From NCBI RefSeq assembly GCF_000003815.2, contig NC_049997.1, forward strand, positions 7,281,901-7,345,900: a stretch of 64,000 nt of DNA, in the 5' to 3' direction. This document shows, in pieces, positions 45,501 to 46,567 of the stretch (within the stretch, counting starts at the first letter, position 1; each line of letters starts with the position of its first letter). Source of the stretch: Branchiostoma floridae. Lineage: Eukaryota; Chordata; Leptocardii; Amphioxiformes; Branchiostomatidae. The notes under the pieces are model-generated. The model saw only the letters and a list, made by a program, of their open reading frames with translations, was not told the origin of the DNA and did not search any database. Made by a program: the position numbers and the translations under genes.

Positions 45501-46170
45501 AAAAAGCAATTGACGGCACATGTTTGGACATGTTTGAGAGGCAAAGTTTCGCAGGAATTTTGAATCGGCAAATCGAGCCGCCATTTTCCTAAGTGCCGCA
45601 CATGAGGGCGTTTTGTCGTGAATGGACCAGACCAAATTCTCACAGGTGTGTGCCCGTGCATCCTTTCACACTTATTTGTACAGTCAATTCTGTACAGATG
45701 ACCATCTCTACTTAGGGATCACCTGGCCAAATAATGTGACCACCGTCTTTTTGATCAAATATTGATGGTTCTTTAGATAAATTATTTCCCCCATGTGAGT
45801 TCAAGCATATGTTGAACAGGTTGCTAAAAATCACATTATTCCGAACTCATTCCCAACCCAAACAATTTATAGGCAGAAATGCCTGATACGCTATTCTTGA
45901 ACAAATTTGAGTGGCCTTTGGAACTTCGATGTAGATGTACAGGATGGTTTCACTTTCGCCCCCCTCCCCACTTGAACGACCATGTGCAAACGCAAACATA
46001 AATTTGTATGCATCAGTCAAGATTCTTTTACATTCTTTAACCATAAATTGAAAATCAGTACATTATAGAAAGTATCTGGGTAGAATTGTTGCCGTAGAAC
46101 GATACAGATTTTGTGAAAATCGCTTCTAAATACAAGAAAATGTGCTTTTCTTACCCGAATTTACCGCCAT
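646..46170 (-). CDS. NUP205: NUP205, nuclear pore inner-ring scaffold nucleoporin (36 visible exons, 3' end cut by window)
   Basis: Large alpha-solenoid scaffold protein of the nuclear pore inner ring (Nup192/Nup205 family), which in other animals binds Nup93 and Nup35. Conceptual splicing gives about 1,710 residues that follow human NUP205 (2,012 residues) nearly end to end: [20 protein letters not shown] near the N terminus, [116 protein letters not shown]. Exon phases agree at every visible junction except one: between the exons at 40616-40642 and 32581-32712 about 170 residues are missing (gap plus retrotransposon). The C-terminal exons lie beyond position 1. The gene is head to head with CNOT4. 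Family assignment rests on remembered protein similarity; exon borders rest on GT/AG and phase. Confidence 0.96.
764..1221. other. NUP205 intron, no feature recognised
   Basis: AT-rich intron sequence between the last visible exon and the foldback element. Nothing else identified. Confidence 0.5.
2808..3323 (-). mobile_element. tRNA-derived SINE with 9-bp target duplication
   Basis: Minus-strand element: tRNA-like head at 3320-3250 with a B box (GGGTTCAAATCC), a core with GGGAAAGGCACTTTACACGA and a GAT-rich 3' end. Flanked by AATGTTGAT at 2799-2807 and 3324-3332. The tRNA-like part is a SINE promoter, not a tRNA gene. Confidence 0.85.
3678..4502. mobile_element. Long MITE with CCTGGTATCCAGCC termini
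   Basis: Ends CCTGGTATCCAGCC and GGCTGGATACCAGG, inserted in the foldback element. The sequence CACGTAGCGTA occurs once on each side (3667-3677 and 4505-4515). A 110-bp relative lies at 44315-44424. Confidence 0.8.
5792..5955 (-). CDS. NUP205: NUP205 exon (visible exon 35)
   Basis: 164 nt, TTTTAAG acceptor and GTGGGT donor. Encodes [20 protein letters not shown] through [11 protein letters not shown]. Human: LPGLGIIIYLLKQSANDFF and LPPDEIKEL. Confidence 0.92.
6327..6407 (-). CDS. NUP205: NUP205 exon (visible exon 34)
   Basis: 81 nt, TTCCAG acceptor and GTGACC donor. Encodes [20 protein letters not shown] then RDIYSAQ. Human: QHAVCLFTPSLSE. Confidence 0.88.
6568..6928. mobile_element. MITE with GGCCAT...TATATGGATGACATCC termini
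   Basis: About 30-bp imperfect terminal inverted repeats (GATTATATGGATGACATCC on the left, its complement on the right) enclose 300 bp of AT-rich sequence in a NUP205 intron, ending 22 bp before exon 6950-7088. Confidence 0.7.
6950..7088 (-). CDS. NUP205: NUP205 exon (visible exon 33)
   Basis: 139 nt encoding [20 protein letters not shown] through [13 protein letters not shown]. Human: DEIELAMQQICANVMEYCQS. Confidence 0.88.
7451..7569 (-). CDS. NUP205: NUP205 exon (visible exon 32)
   Basis: 119 nt, TTGCAG acceptor and GTGGGT donor. Encodes [20 protein letters not shown] through [11 protein letters not shown]. Corresponds to human MELQGHIGRFQRQCLGLLSR region. Confidence 0.88.
8070..8202 (-). 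CDS. NUP205: NUP205 exon (visible exon 31)
   Basis: 133 nt encoding [20 protein letters not shown] through [14 protein letters not shown]. Human: VLQFLISHSDTIQAILRCQ and LQELALLTGIIS. Confidence 0.95.
8646..8799 (-). CDS. NUP205: NUP205 exon (visible exon 30)
   Basis: 154 nt, ACCAG acceptor and GTAGGG donor. Encodes [20 protein letters not shown] through [12 protein letters not shown] with the [14 protein letters not shown] block (human DRYRQILLPALQLC). Confidence 0.95.
9282..9400 (-). CDS. NUP205: NUP205 exon (visible exon 29)
   Basis: 119 nt encoding [20 protein letters not shown] through [14 protein letters not shown]. Human: GALELLRSGVIVRLAQCQVYDMRP segment. Phase 0 in, phase 2 out. Confidence 0.9.
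9580..9816 (-). mobile_element. tRNA-derived SINE, ACCGGTGC family, minus copy
   Basis: The minus strand starts ACCGGTGCGATGGCCGAGTG (A box region) and continues into TTCGCCTTGCATTCGGTAGG and a B-box-like region. The 3' half matches the copy at 29603-29889. Confidence 0.75.
9862..10214. mobile_element. Foldback/MITE with about 60-bp inverted ends
   Basis: TTGAAGATTTTCCACTCTC and TCGAATTTTCGGTCGCACTT at the left end are mirrored at 10145-10214. Interior has GTGATCACGTGAC-type palindromes. No coding capacity. Confidence 0.75.
10267..10458 (-). CDS. NUP205: NUP205 exon (visible exon 28)
   Basis: 192 nt (64 codons), CCCCAG acceptor and GTCAGT donor. Encodes [20 protein letters not shown] through [11 protein letters not shown]. 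Human: MLALALLDRIVSVDKQQQW and LKALYTYESKM. Its acceptor and first codons are repeated at least six more times in the upstream intron (10459-11400). Confidence 0.94.
10459..11400. repeat. Tandem array of NUP205 exon 28 acceptor edge plus intron
   Basis: At least six further copies of the acceptor and first codons of the exon at 10267-10458 (TCTAGTGTGGAGAAGGC in + orientation near 10582, 10748, 10929, 11037, 11168 and 11300). They alternate with a roughly 33-bp subrepeat containing GGTTACTATGGGTGGGTACC. Two copies (about 10530-10606 and 10863-10950) extend into codons for [11 protein letters not shown]. Every unit carries its own CCCCAG acceptor. Confidence 0.9.
11842..11984 (-). CDS. NUP205: NUP205 exon (visible exon 27)
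   Basis: 143 nt, TACAG acceptor and GTCAGT donor. Encodes [20 protein letters not shown] through [15 protein letters not shown]. Human: SYGAALMEVVCRDACDGHEIGR. Confidence 0.94.
12087..12425. mobile_element. hAT-like MITE, CAGGGCTCGAAAT family, GTGCACC subtype
   Basis: Ends CAGGGCTCGAAAT and TATTTTGAGCCCTG; interior repeats GGGTGCAC/GTGCACCC. Same family as 13902-14782, 48560-49008 and, with a different interior, 41288-41611, 43895-44231 and 52896-53239. Confidence 0.85.
12426..13901. repeat. 19-bp minisatellite, about 77 units
   Basis: Head-to-tail units of CTTGCGCATCTGTTTCTCT with point variants (GCGCACC, TTGTTTATC, a few deletions). Lies between two direct copies of the CAGGGCTCGAAAT MITE. 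The unit is not a multiple of three and contains no stop in any frame, so long frames on both strands are an arithmetical result. Confidence 0.95.
13902..14782. mobile_element. hAT-like MITE, CAGGGCTC family, with about 500-bp internal insertion
   Basis: Same ends and flanking interior as the copy at 12087-12425, but positions about 14094-14585 hold extra sequence absent there. The next stretch is the 960-N gap. Confidence 0.8.
14791..15750. other. Assembly gap (960 N)
   Basis: Run of N in a NUP205 intron. Exon phase and residue count on either side are continuous, so no coding exon need be lost. Confidence 1.
15900..16006 (+). repeat. Retrotransposon 3'-end fragment
   Basis: ATGTTAAGTCTTATTCTA through GTACAAATGTCGTGCAATAA is about 85 percent identical to 57170-57262. 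The AATAAAG end suggests the 3' terminus of a CR1-like LINE (inference). Confidence 0.5.
16020..16121 (-). CDS. NUP205: NUP205 exon (visible exon 26)
   Basis: 102 nt encoding [20 protein letters not shown] through GAPMSSDA, matching human GGGFQRVRTHLYGSLLYYLQ. Phase joins directly to the exon at 11842-11984, and the residue count between conserved blocks (34) equals human, so no exon is lost in the 960-N gap. Confidence 0.93.
16660..16888 (-). CDS. NUP205: NUP205 exon (visible exon 25)
   Basis: 229 nt, ACCCAG acceptor. Encodes [20 protein letters not shown] through [12 protein letters not shown]. Human: ELMPVVAGAVFTLTAHLSQ and KKLLDFILKTGG. Confidence 0.9.
17025..17100. repeat. Relic of the ACCTGGATGTCTAA-tail repeat
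   Basis: Contains CATATCCAGTTGCTTCAGTA and TTATTACCTGGACATCTAA, matching part of the palindromic element at 40795-40918. Confidence 0.5.
17294..17411 (-). CDS. NUP205: NUP205 exon (visible exon 24)
   Basis: 118 nt encoding [20 protein letters not shown] through [11 protein letters not shown]. Human: LESWRQLVEIILTACPQDL. Confidence 0.9.
17567..17666. other. Assembly gap (100 N)
   Basis: Standard-length N run, true size unknown; in an intron between exons 17717-17790 and 17294-17411. Confidence 1.
17717..17790 (-). CDS. NUP205: NUP205 exon (visible exon 23)
   Basis: 74 nt encoding [20 protein letters not shown] then AKKQ; ends in phase 2 before GTATGT. Human: EISTVLQYVVGRNKLLQCL. The gap at 17567-17666 is in the intron that follows, and phase continues across it. 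Confidence 0.9.
18154..18257 (-). CDS. NUP205: NUP205 exon (visible exon 22)
   Basis: 104 nt, CTGCAG acceptor and GTAAGC donor. Encodes [20 protein letters not shown] through [10 protein letters not shown], matching human CNVKLLHRVLVAEVNALQG. Confidence 0.94.
18595..18842. mobile_element. MITE with AAGGTGGTATCTCACTGCA termini
   Basis: About 50-bp inverted ends (GGTATCTCACTGCACTTG and ACCGGTGCGGCACTGCGGGG with their complements). Flanks TTAA on the left and TTTA on the right, which could suggest a piggyBac-type insertion; weak. Confidence 0.75.
18952..19095 (-). CDS. NUP205: NUP205 exon (visible exon 21)
   Basis: 144 nt encoding [20 protein letters not shown] through [15 protein letters not shown]. 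Human: KVRRKILNILDSIDFSQE and QIEQVIANCEHKN. Confidence 0.94.
19251..19439. mobile_element. TA-flanked MITE, CTGTAAATGCATTTAAG family
   Basis: Ends CTGTAAATGCATTTAAG and CTGCATTTACAG between TA dinucleotides; interior TTTAAGTTCGCGG and GACGAAAACCGC. Copies also at 23526-23699, 58292-58481 and a diverged one at 24857-25048. TA flanks fit Tc1/mariner mobilisation. Confidence 0.8.
20225..20297 (-). repeat. Decayed copy of NUP205 exon 20 donor half
   Basis: CAAGGAGTTATTGTCAAACA ... GTAGTCTTTGTGTGTGTGAC parallels exon 20367-20519 (TGAGGAGTTATCATCCAACA ... GTAGCCTCTGTGTGTGCGAC) with about 75-80 percent identity. The reading frame is not kept. Confidence 0.65.
20367..20519 (-). CDS. NUP205: NUP205 exon (visible exon 20)
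   Basis: 153 nt encoding [20 protein letters not shown] through [20 protein letters not shown], one of the strongest matches to human. A decayed copy of its donor-side half is visible downstream at about 20225-20297. Confidence 0.96.
20826..21071 (-). CDS. NUP205: NUP205 exon (visible exon 19)
   Basis: 246 nt encoding [20 protein letters not shown] through [19 protein letters not shown]. Human: GVLGCPRTCLHAILNILE and TMRYLRTSQDFLFSQLQYL. Confidence 0.96.
21552..21886. mobile_element. hAT-like MITE, CAGGGTTGGACAAG family (copy 2)
   Basis: Ends CAGGGTTGGACAAG and CTTGTCTAACCCTG, flanked by GAAAGC at 21546-21551 and 21887-21892. Confidence 0.85.
21964..22211. mobile_element. hAT-like MITE, CAGGGTTGTAGCCAGC family
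   Basis: Ends CAGGGTTGTAGCCAGC and GCTGGCTACAACCCTG; interior with TTCCGTCC/GGACGG pairs. Ends 14 bp before exon 22226-22387. Relatives: 28868-29000 (partial), 43275-43580 (degraded), 50957-51206. Confidence 0.85.
22226..22387 (-). CDS. NUP205: NUP205 exon (visible exon 18)
   Basis: 162 nt encoding [20 protein letters not shown] through [12 protein letters not shown]. Human: RHETRIHILNLLITSLE and KKPVSTTNLQDPG. Its donor site and the next acceptor share a 14-nt direct repeat (see findings). Confidence 0.93.
23362..23446 (-). CDS. NUP205: NUP205 exon (visible exon 17)
   Basis: 85 nt, ATCCAG acceptor. Encodes [20 protein letters not shown] through DRADIAEQ; human has SISQKLMAGFVECLDCEDAEE. 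Confidence 0.9.
23526..23699. mobile_element. TA-flanked MITE, CTGTAAATGCATTTAAG family
   Basis: Ends CTGTAAATGCATTGAAG and CTGCATTTACAG, flanked by TA at 23524-23525 and 23700-23701. Confidence 0.85.
23807..23927 (-). CDS. NUP205: NUP205 exon (visible exon 16)
   Basis: 121 nt, TTTTCAG acceptor. Encodes [20 protein letters not shown] through LVGMFTTQQ, matching human NPELAFESAKILCCISCNS. Confidence 0.92.
24556..24745 (-). CDS. NUP205: NUP205 exon (visible exon 15)
   Basis: 190 nt encoding [20 protein letters not shown] through [15 protein letters not shown]. Human: GKKHLEKAVQHCLALLNLT and INPRTKKADNVVNIARY. Ends in phase 2. Confidence 0.95.
24857..25048. mobile_element. Diverged TA-flanked MITE
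   Basis: Starts CTGTAATTCAC and ends GAATTACAG between TA dinucleotides; interior GTTCACGG and GTGAAAACCGTG resemble the CTGTAAATGC family with altered core. Confidence 0.6.
25469..25601. mobile_element. Short inverted-repeat element, TAGCCGCAGAGCGA ends
   Basis: TAGCCGCAGAGCGATTGTTG ... TTCTTTTGCT at 25469-25505 is mirrored at 25562-25601 with few mismatches. Confidence 0.7.
25876..26116 (-). CDS. NUP205: NUP205 exon (visible exon 14)
   Basis: 241 nt, CCACAG acceptor and GTGGGT donor. Encodes [20 protein letters not shown] through [13 protein letters not shown]. Human: WEVAEVVLEVFYKLLRDYE and LDTYAPFPG. Confidence 0.95.
26597..26806 (-). CDS. NUP205: NUP205 exon (visible exon 13)
   Basis: 210 nt encoding [20 protein letters not shown] through [15 protein letters not shown], matching human ELNEIESRCEEYPLTRAF and LGAGLRPPGFDPYLQF. 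Confidence 0.96.
26838..26962. mobile_element. Palindromic MITE with ACCTGGATGTCTAA tail
   Basis: ATTGAAGAAGATTCACTCAA ... and its near-exact complement form a hairpin of about 40 bp per arm, followed by ATACCTGGATGTCTAATC. The same tail follows the unrelated palindrome at 40795-40918. Confidence 0.7.
27406..27459 (-). CDS. NUP205: NUP205 exon (visible exon 12)
   Basis: 54 nt between CCTCAG and GTCTGT encoding [18 protein letters not shown], matching human ILQTVRIPSQRQAIGIE. Phase 0 at both ends. Confidence 0.9.
27488..27523. repeat. (CAAT)n microsatellite
   Basis: About nine CAAT units in the intron upstream of exon 27406-27459. Confidence 0.95.
27550..27630. repeat. Fragment of CAGGGCTCGAAAT-family MITE
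   Basis: GTGCACCCCCAAAT ... TTAATTGGGTGCACCAG ... ATTTTGAGCC, a truncated right end of the GTGCACC subtype. Confidence 0.6.
27655..27835. repeat. Repeat with hammerhead-like CTGAAGA...CGAAA core
   Basis: Starts GTTTCATCAGGTCGGTA and carries CTGAAGAAGGTGACAG then TCATCGAAATG at 27770-27796. A relative at 63815-63930 has GTTTCATCAGGTTGGTA and the core on the opposite strand. Such cores occur in Penelope-like elements and retrozymes; assignment tentative. Confidence 0.45.
27867..28049 (-). CDS. NUP205: NUP205 exon (visible exon 11)
   Basis: 183 nt encoding [20 protein letters not shown] through [18 protein letters not shown]. Human: [17 protein letters not shown] and KSPEIAASLWQSLEYTQ. Phase 0 at both ends. 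Confidence 0.96.
28601..28797 (-). CDS. NUP205: NUP205 exon (visible exon 10)
   Basis: 197 nt with AACAG acceptor and GTGAGT donor. Encodes [20 protein letters not shown] through [12 protein letters not shown], matching human GGSPVSWEHFFHSLMLYH. Three degenerate copies of its acceptor-side part lie upstream in the intron (29003-29107, 29255-29317, 29480-29526). Confidence 0.95.
28868..29000. repeat. Partial CAGGGTTGTAGCCAGC-family MITE
   Basis: Starts CAGGGTTGTAGTCAGCACCC and keeps the left half (GCAGCTGGGGCCGG); the right end is replaced by a duplicated NUP205 exon fragment. Confidence 0.65.
29003..29526 (-). repeat. Three degenerate copies of NUP205 exon 10 acceptor side
   Basis: Copies at about 29003-29107 (encodes [20 protein letters not shown] and on to SADARHH), 29255-29317 (to SSLSQY) and 29480-29526 ([15 protein letters not shown] then stop). 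Each keeps an AG acceptor before GAGGCACGGGT. Successive copies are shorter with distance from the true exon. Confidence 0.9.
29603..29889 (+). mobile_element. tRNA-derived SINE, ACCGGTGC family, with target duplication
   Basis: Head ACCGGTGCAATGACCGAGTG (A box) and TCGTGAGTTTGATCCCC (B box), then a non-tRNA body ending near GAAGAATTTTGAC. TATGTATGAT flanks both ends (about 29593-29602 and 29890-29899), a 10-bp target duplication. Confidence 0.85.
30075..30213 (-). CDS. NUP205: NUP205 exon (visible exon 9)
   Basis: 139 nt, TTCAAG acceptor and GTAAGT donor. Encodes [20 protein letters not shown] through [19 protein letters not shown], nearly identical to the human segment. Confidence 0.96.
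30437..32108. mobile_element. 1,672-bp non-autonomous hAT-like element with perfect 8-bp TSD
   Basis: Ends CAGCGTTCCCGCCAGG and CCTGGCGGGAACGCTG; subterminal GCGTCC/GGACGC repeats. CCTATAGT flanks both sides exactly (30429-30436 and 32109-32116). An 8-bp duplication and CAG-type ends fit hAT. No transposase-sized frame; the largest open stretch is about 125 codons with no recognised domain. Confidence 0.92.
32213..32551. mobile_element. hAT-like MITE, CAGGGTTGGACAAG family (copy 3)
   Basis: Ends CAGGGTTGGACAAGTCC and AACTTGTCCAACCCT; stops 30 bp before NUP205 exon 32581-32712. Confidence 0.8.
32581..32712 (-). CDS. NUP205: NUP205 exon (visible exon 8)
   Basis: 132 nt encoding [20 protein letters not shown] then [19 protein letters not shown], matching human LYKKNPFHLELALEYWCPTEP. 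Starts in phase 0, so it cannot join the microexon at 40616-40642 (phase 1) directly; intervening exons are missing. Confidence 0.93.
32713..33439. other. Intron or retrotransposon leader, nothing recognised
   Basis: AT-rich sequence between NUP205 exon 8 and the repeated 5' leader of the retrotransposon. The element may begin within it; no boundary could be fixed. Confidence 0.4.
33453..33820 (+). repeat. Tandem repeats in the retrotransposon 5' leader
   Basis: About three units of roughly 47 bp (33453-33592; motif AAGTCGGTTGAACTCTGGGC) are followed by two units of roughly 115 bp (33593-33820; motif ATCTAGTTGCAGCATTGT, then CCCGCCCATT). Placement just ahead of ORF1 recalls the monomeric promoter repeats of some L1 elements; promoter function is inference. 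Confidence 0.7.
34149..36038 (+). CDS. Retrotransposon ORF1: zinc-knuckle RNA-binding protein with C2H2-like C terminus
   Basis: 629 residues. Three CCHC zinc knuckles in a row (Cys159-Cys162-His167-Cys172; Cys177-Cys180-His185-Cys190; Cys196-Cys199-His204-Cys209). A Ser/Glu/Pro-rich stretch follows with an internal duplication ([18 protein letters not shown] and [18 protein letters not shown]). Then comes a Cys-rich cluster from about residue 391 ([24 protein letters not shown]), and two C2H2-like fingers near residues 553-617 ending HLAKAHG and HLYNVH. ORF1 proteins of this lineage bind the element RNA. The C2H2 pair is unusual and could aid DNA target choice (inference). Confidence 0.85.
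   Translation: MKRPLSIKVAVYRDRLTYEQVFTLLSEVSAPMSSIQAVQSLGPNSFDVSFSSVHERTLYAGKLSGLDAVDVSSYAAAEIIVTATRIPYELDDNYVRNWLNQYCAVITSRMVTYRDRPTIKNGNRQYKVVLKPGCNIPSAWKMYDGRMVFFRYVGQPRTCLRCNQEGHESANCAVTFCNKCQSIGHLAMDCTNDVVCLSCRAEGHTARRCPLSFANRIKMGASWAKSQELPAGVSQVREHHDGRVPQAVNKTDRSELAHVSDAESGVSDPVSPPGHPGSVDPGTSSAVKSDVSSRVAEPEVSPTVAVVEPSEDVLSEAAPSLTKFSPVAVVEPSEDLLSEAAPSLAKPGLSSSSSEQVPSTSAAPVPAPRARSQRRRRKAASPIRPVTRRYMCQGCELDYTITLEVVSCHQCKADITPESALLAFCEGPVCQSDNRLFLCQSCHDGNSDIADKDSRKRCRGDSSEGSASAKTLSKGKKIRKEPDSDSSLVIEEFPSESLRSVDGNESDSTVGSRSLIIDEDTSDASQAPSPDLVAKARAIVISSDLYKNKAVFVCNQFISHGCDELLHSFRSLKSHLAKAHGISGDVVPCKVGNCSRFFKTTMLCLKHLYNVHPQFVNRIGVEGIDDLYH
36053..39547 (+). CDS. Retrotransposon ORF2: APE endonuclease and reverse transcriptase
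   Basis: 1,164 residues. Endonuclease motifs: TLNVCGLR (Asn19), LQECHV (Glu48), NMYAPN, LCGDFNC (Asp151/Asn153) and a terminal TDHD (Asp236/His237). The reverse transcriptase shows [20 protein letters not shown], the [10 protein letters not shown] catalytic block near residue 602, [15 protein letters not shown], and QYADD near residue 702. The C terminus has CPRRNC...TVTHAIWSC, a Cys/His cluster of the L1/Tx1 kind. A second Met at 36086 is an alternative start. Frame differs from ORF1, with 14 nt between them. Confidence 0.93.
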   Translation: MLFDIPSLCSLMVLIATLNVCGLRSPQKRRQVFGFCRQHKFDVVCLQECHVSSTSEAVLWEKEWGGQAFWALGSSQSRGVGILLSPSFNFDVVKKSCDDSGRVVCVVLSDGARNFKVCNMYAPNISAERTGFFKNLYKFLSGAEPLILCGDFNCVEDVDIDKRGGNPAHGSGGSTVLKDICADFNVHDSWRHENPSKKVFTWRQPTKGIACRLDRFYSSKCLVVSNYCFLPAYFTDHDCVSLSILPDVKKKPGLWKCNVSILKRDKVLNDFKLAFNNWKTLKPGFPSLRAWWDDVKARTRSLLIRISCELARERRESMFTLNNELVDLTNKMNDGASSADILRRYECTKSSLSELSAEEARGAFVRSRVKQFVEGEKCTSYFVSQASSRSRQRRISSVRDSTGRVVQDDEEILDVFKLFYEDLFSAEPIDKCEANNLCNNLEGSLDPDEVSSLEGPLSLDELWAALCSMENNKSPGSDGLPKEFYVAFWDVIAGDLLSVFEEVFSSGELSQSQRFGVITLLPKKGDPLDPKNRRPISLLNCDYKILAKVLNNRLKMVAASVISPDQTCGIPGRSIQCNLLLMRDIITYVNINNFDCAIISLDQAKAFDRVNIDFLHLTLTKMGFGPVFRKWVAILYHNITSAVLVNGSLSSSFSLSRGVRQGCPMSPLLYAISLEPFAATVRADAAIHGLRLPGGREVKISQYADDNSAIVTTDESIRRLFAVIDMYNRGSGSLLNLDKCMGLWLGSWRKRLDCPKNFKWTSVSIRLLGGTFGSVNMPLVNWRERQAKFEAVLRRWDSFSLSFAGKVVVVNNLALSTLWYIAPVFSPPESVVKDITRAVFKFFWSYRAELVSRQTVLLPLDKGGWDLIDFGVKANCFYCRPFTNILDRPDLPWVQLAKYWLGFFARRFEPSSWSNSSPHSPEAPPHYSLMRKLTLEFVNASASKTWDRICTVQSLYKAAILARSHTPSACFLERGVDWSLVFSTVHNTLLENNLKELSWKVAHGALKTNYLTCSIWHRTPSPLCPRRNCRATETVTHAIWSCGEVLLTWTWVEGFIRRWVVSSFRVSRAVALYGVMSSTLKKCKRDVCTYILAVARSKIWWSRCQALFDNNFVSHIELVSLIKEALRFKLKMEFVRLGSESFLAEWCQSVKWASVRTGVLVLRF
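40052..40096 (-). repeat. DENND11-like exon edge embedded in the retrotransposon 3' end
   Basis: A 43-bp stretch starting CTCTGTAACACACCAC is matched with four transitions by the start of the exon-like sequence at 40159. On the minus strand it encodes [14 protein letters not shown] followed by a GTAGGG splice donor. Three of the four differences are at silent third positions, so it descends from a once-constrained exon. Confidence 0.75.
40159..40292 (-). pseudogene. DENND11: DENND11 (LCHN)-like exon fragment, cut by a gap
   Basis: Minus-strand reading gives [19 protein letters not shown] then [20 protein letters not shown] and VVCYR. This matches the human DENND11 block HPAGCMSQFIKFFGEQ and ILIFSPPPVGVVCYR. 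It starts inside the N run (40293-40392) and ends at a splice-like border that abuts the AAAC tail of the retrotransposon, giving a GTTTGTTT donor. It may be a real exon of a misplaced locus, a duplicate, or a relic; it has no place in NUP205. Confidence 0.8.
40293..40392. other. Assembly gap (100 N) at the break in NUP205
   Basis: Standard-length gap of unknown true size. It cuts the DENND11-like exon on its left and lies where about 170 NUP205 residues are missing. Confidence 1.
40616..40642 (-). CDS. NUP205: NUP205 exon 7, 27-nt microexon
   Basis: 27 nt between a GGCTTAG acceptor and a GTAAG donor. Phase 1 in and out, giving [12 protein letters not shown], which lines up with human ERDDMIHQL. 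The exact phase and the local match are the evidence. It could be an accidental splice-like sequence, but it continues exon 6 correctly. Confidence 0.65.
40655..40695. repeat. Short hairpin beside the microexon
   Basis: GGTCTAGTCTCG and CGAGACTAGACC arms about 16 bp apart, directly upstream (in gene sense) of the NUP205 microexon acceptor. Confidence 0.6.
40795..40918. mobile_element. Palindromic MITE with ACCTGGATGTCTAA tail
   Basis: GTAGTTACTCAAGCAACTGG ATAT... and its complement form arms of about 45 bp; the copy ends TTATTACCTGGATGTCTAAC. Located 30 bp from NUP205 exon 40948-41179. Confidence 0.7.
40948..41179 (-). CDS. NUP205: NUP205 exon 6
   Basis: 232 nt, CACAG acceptor and GTAAGT donor. 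Encodes [20 protein letters not shown] through [20 protein letters not shown]; ends in phase 1 after RD. Confidence 0.95.
41288..41611. mobile_element. hAT-like MITE, CAGGGCTCGAAAT family, TGCAGGTA subtype
   Basis: Ends CAGGGCTCGAAATAC and GGTATTTCGAGCCCTG, flanked by CATACA on both sides. Interior with CCTGCACTGTTGCAGGTAAC in place of the GTGCACC motif. Confidence 0.85.
41873..42039 (-). CDS. NUP205: NUP205 exon 5
   Basis: 167 nt encoding [20 protein letters not shown] through [13 protein letters not shown], matching human FTDELMEQGLTYKVLTLV and RERGLGSEKHRKE. Phase 1 in, phase 0 out. Confidence 0.93.
42110..43011. repeat. Tandem duplication of NUP205 exon 4 donor edge and intron
   Basis: Three versions of CCAACTCTCACCCAGAGTCC (true exon border at 43002-43021; copies at about 42602-42621 and 42890-42911), each preceded by TTAAGATCTAGTAATTATCA. 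The unit also includes GTGATTGGCTAGAACAAAAT twice (42150 and 42629). Confidence 0.85.
42207..42426. mobile_element. 220-bp insertion in one repeat copy, 8-bp duplication
   Basis: Compared with the sister copy near 42670, sequence between GGTTTATC and AAATATTCC is interrupted. TGGTTTAT flanks it at 42199-42206 and 42419-42426. The insert is open on both strands but no protein family was recognised (plus-strand peptide contains [15 protein letters not shown], reminiscent of decayed retroelement tails). Confidence 0.6.
43012..43149 (-). CDS. NUP205: NUP205 exon 4
   Basis: 138 nt, TTTAG acceptor and GTGAGA donor. Encodes [19 protein letters not shown] through REGRTWTL. Its donor edge recurs twice in the downstream intron at about 42601-42622 and 42889-42911. 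Confidence 0.95.
43583..43620 (-). repeat. Duplicate of NUP205 exon 3 donor edge
   Basis: The minus strand reads [12 protein letters not shown] with a GT donor, a diverged copy of [12 protein letters not shown] at the true exon end (43635). Adjacent copies share ACTAGAACCC spacer sequence. Confidence 0.8.
43635..43806 (-). CDS. NUP205: NUP205 exon 3
   Basis: 172 nt encoding [20 protein letters not shown] through [18 protein letters not shown], with GTAAGG donor. Human counterpart contains ASTEGVAIQGQQ and SDLFDIGELAAVELLLAG. A second copy of its last codons plus donor lies immediately downstream in the intron (43583-43620). Confidence 0.93.
43895..44231. mobile_element. hAT-like MITE, CAGGGCTCGAAAT family, TGCAGGTA subtype, diverged
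   Basis: Ends CAAGGCTCAAAATACC and GTATTTCGACCCCTG; same CCTGCA/TGCAGG interior as 41288-41611 in reverse order. Confidence 0.75.
44315..44424. mobile_element. Palindromic MITE, CCTGGTATCCAGCC family
   Basis: CCTGGTATCCAGCC ... AGAGGACAGAAGAGACT ... GGCTGGATACCAGG; almost a complete palindrome of 110 bp, related to the ends of 3678-4502. Confidence 0.85.
44510..44652 (-). CDS. NUP205: NUP205 exon 2
   Basis: 143 nt from a CCCCAG acceptor to a GTAAGT donor. Encodes [16 protein letters not shown] through [13 protein letters not shown], a close match to the human N-terminal segment. Enters in phase 1 and ends in phase 0. Confidence 0.93.
44653..46154. other. NUP205: NUP205 intron 1
   Basis: About 1.5 kb. 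A 164-codon open stretch (45008-45502, plus strand) has unusual GC-rich 5' half, but no recognised domain, conserved neighbour or splice context. No transposon ends were seen. Confidence 0.5.
46155..46170 (-). CDS. NUP205: NUP205 exon 1 (start codon, 16 nt)
   Basis: ATG at 46170-46168 encodes MAVNS and ends in phase 1 before a GTAAG donor. It joins the next exon as [15 protein letters not shown], like the human N terminus (AVNSA...WGPYKD). The start context AAGATGGCGG also resembles a YY1 site. The very short coding exon is supported by phase and by the family's conserved N terminus. Confidence 0.85.
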
Positions 46171-46467
46171 CTTGGTGCCAATTACAATTTCTTTCTAAAG
46201 ATCTGTGTCGACCGTTTCTATTGGTTATATTTTGATCAATTTAGTAAATCTAGCCAATCACATCGCTCGTAATGGGATTGTTGATCTGCGATGTGGCAGA
46301 GTTGCGCATGCGCTCGTAATCACGAAGCTGTCGATCCAAAATGGCGCTGTGACAAAAATTTGAAACGACGGATTTTCTGTCATATTGACCGAAAAACAGC
46401 GAATATCACCAACCTCTGCCAACGTAGACCGACGATTTTCCACAAGCCCACACTCCCAAGCACGTTA
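46171..46467. promoter_or_regulatory. Putative bidirectional NUP205/CNOT4 promoter
   Basis: The stretch between the NUP205 start and the gap before CNOT4 contains a perfect NRF1-type palindrome TGCGCATGCGC at 46303-46313. It also has CCAAT boxes in opposite orientations (ATTGG 46220-46224, CCAAT 46254-46258, 34 bp apart) and an AAAATGGCGCT YY1-like motif at about 46338-46348. No TATA box is evident. This composition is usual for divergent housekeeping promoters; function is inferred, not shown. Confidence 0.65.
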
Positions 46468-46567
46468 NNNNNNNNNNNNNNNNNNNNNNNNNNNNNNNNN
46501 NNNNNNNNNNNNNNNNNNNNNNNNNNNNNNNNNNNNNNNNNNNNNNNNNNNNNNNNNNNNNNNNNNN
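46468..46567. other. Assembly gap (100 N) at CNOT4 5' end
   Basis: Hides the CNOT4 start codon and the first RING cysteine; size unknown. Confidence 1.

Noticed and set aside
45008-45502. 164-codon open frame in NUP205 intron 1 as a gene
   Set aside because: No recognisable domain, splice sites or conservation evidence; composition explains it poorly but not enough to call a gene.
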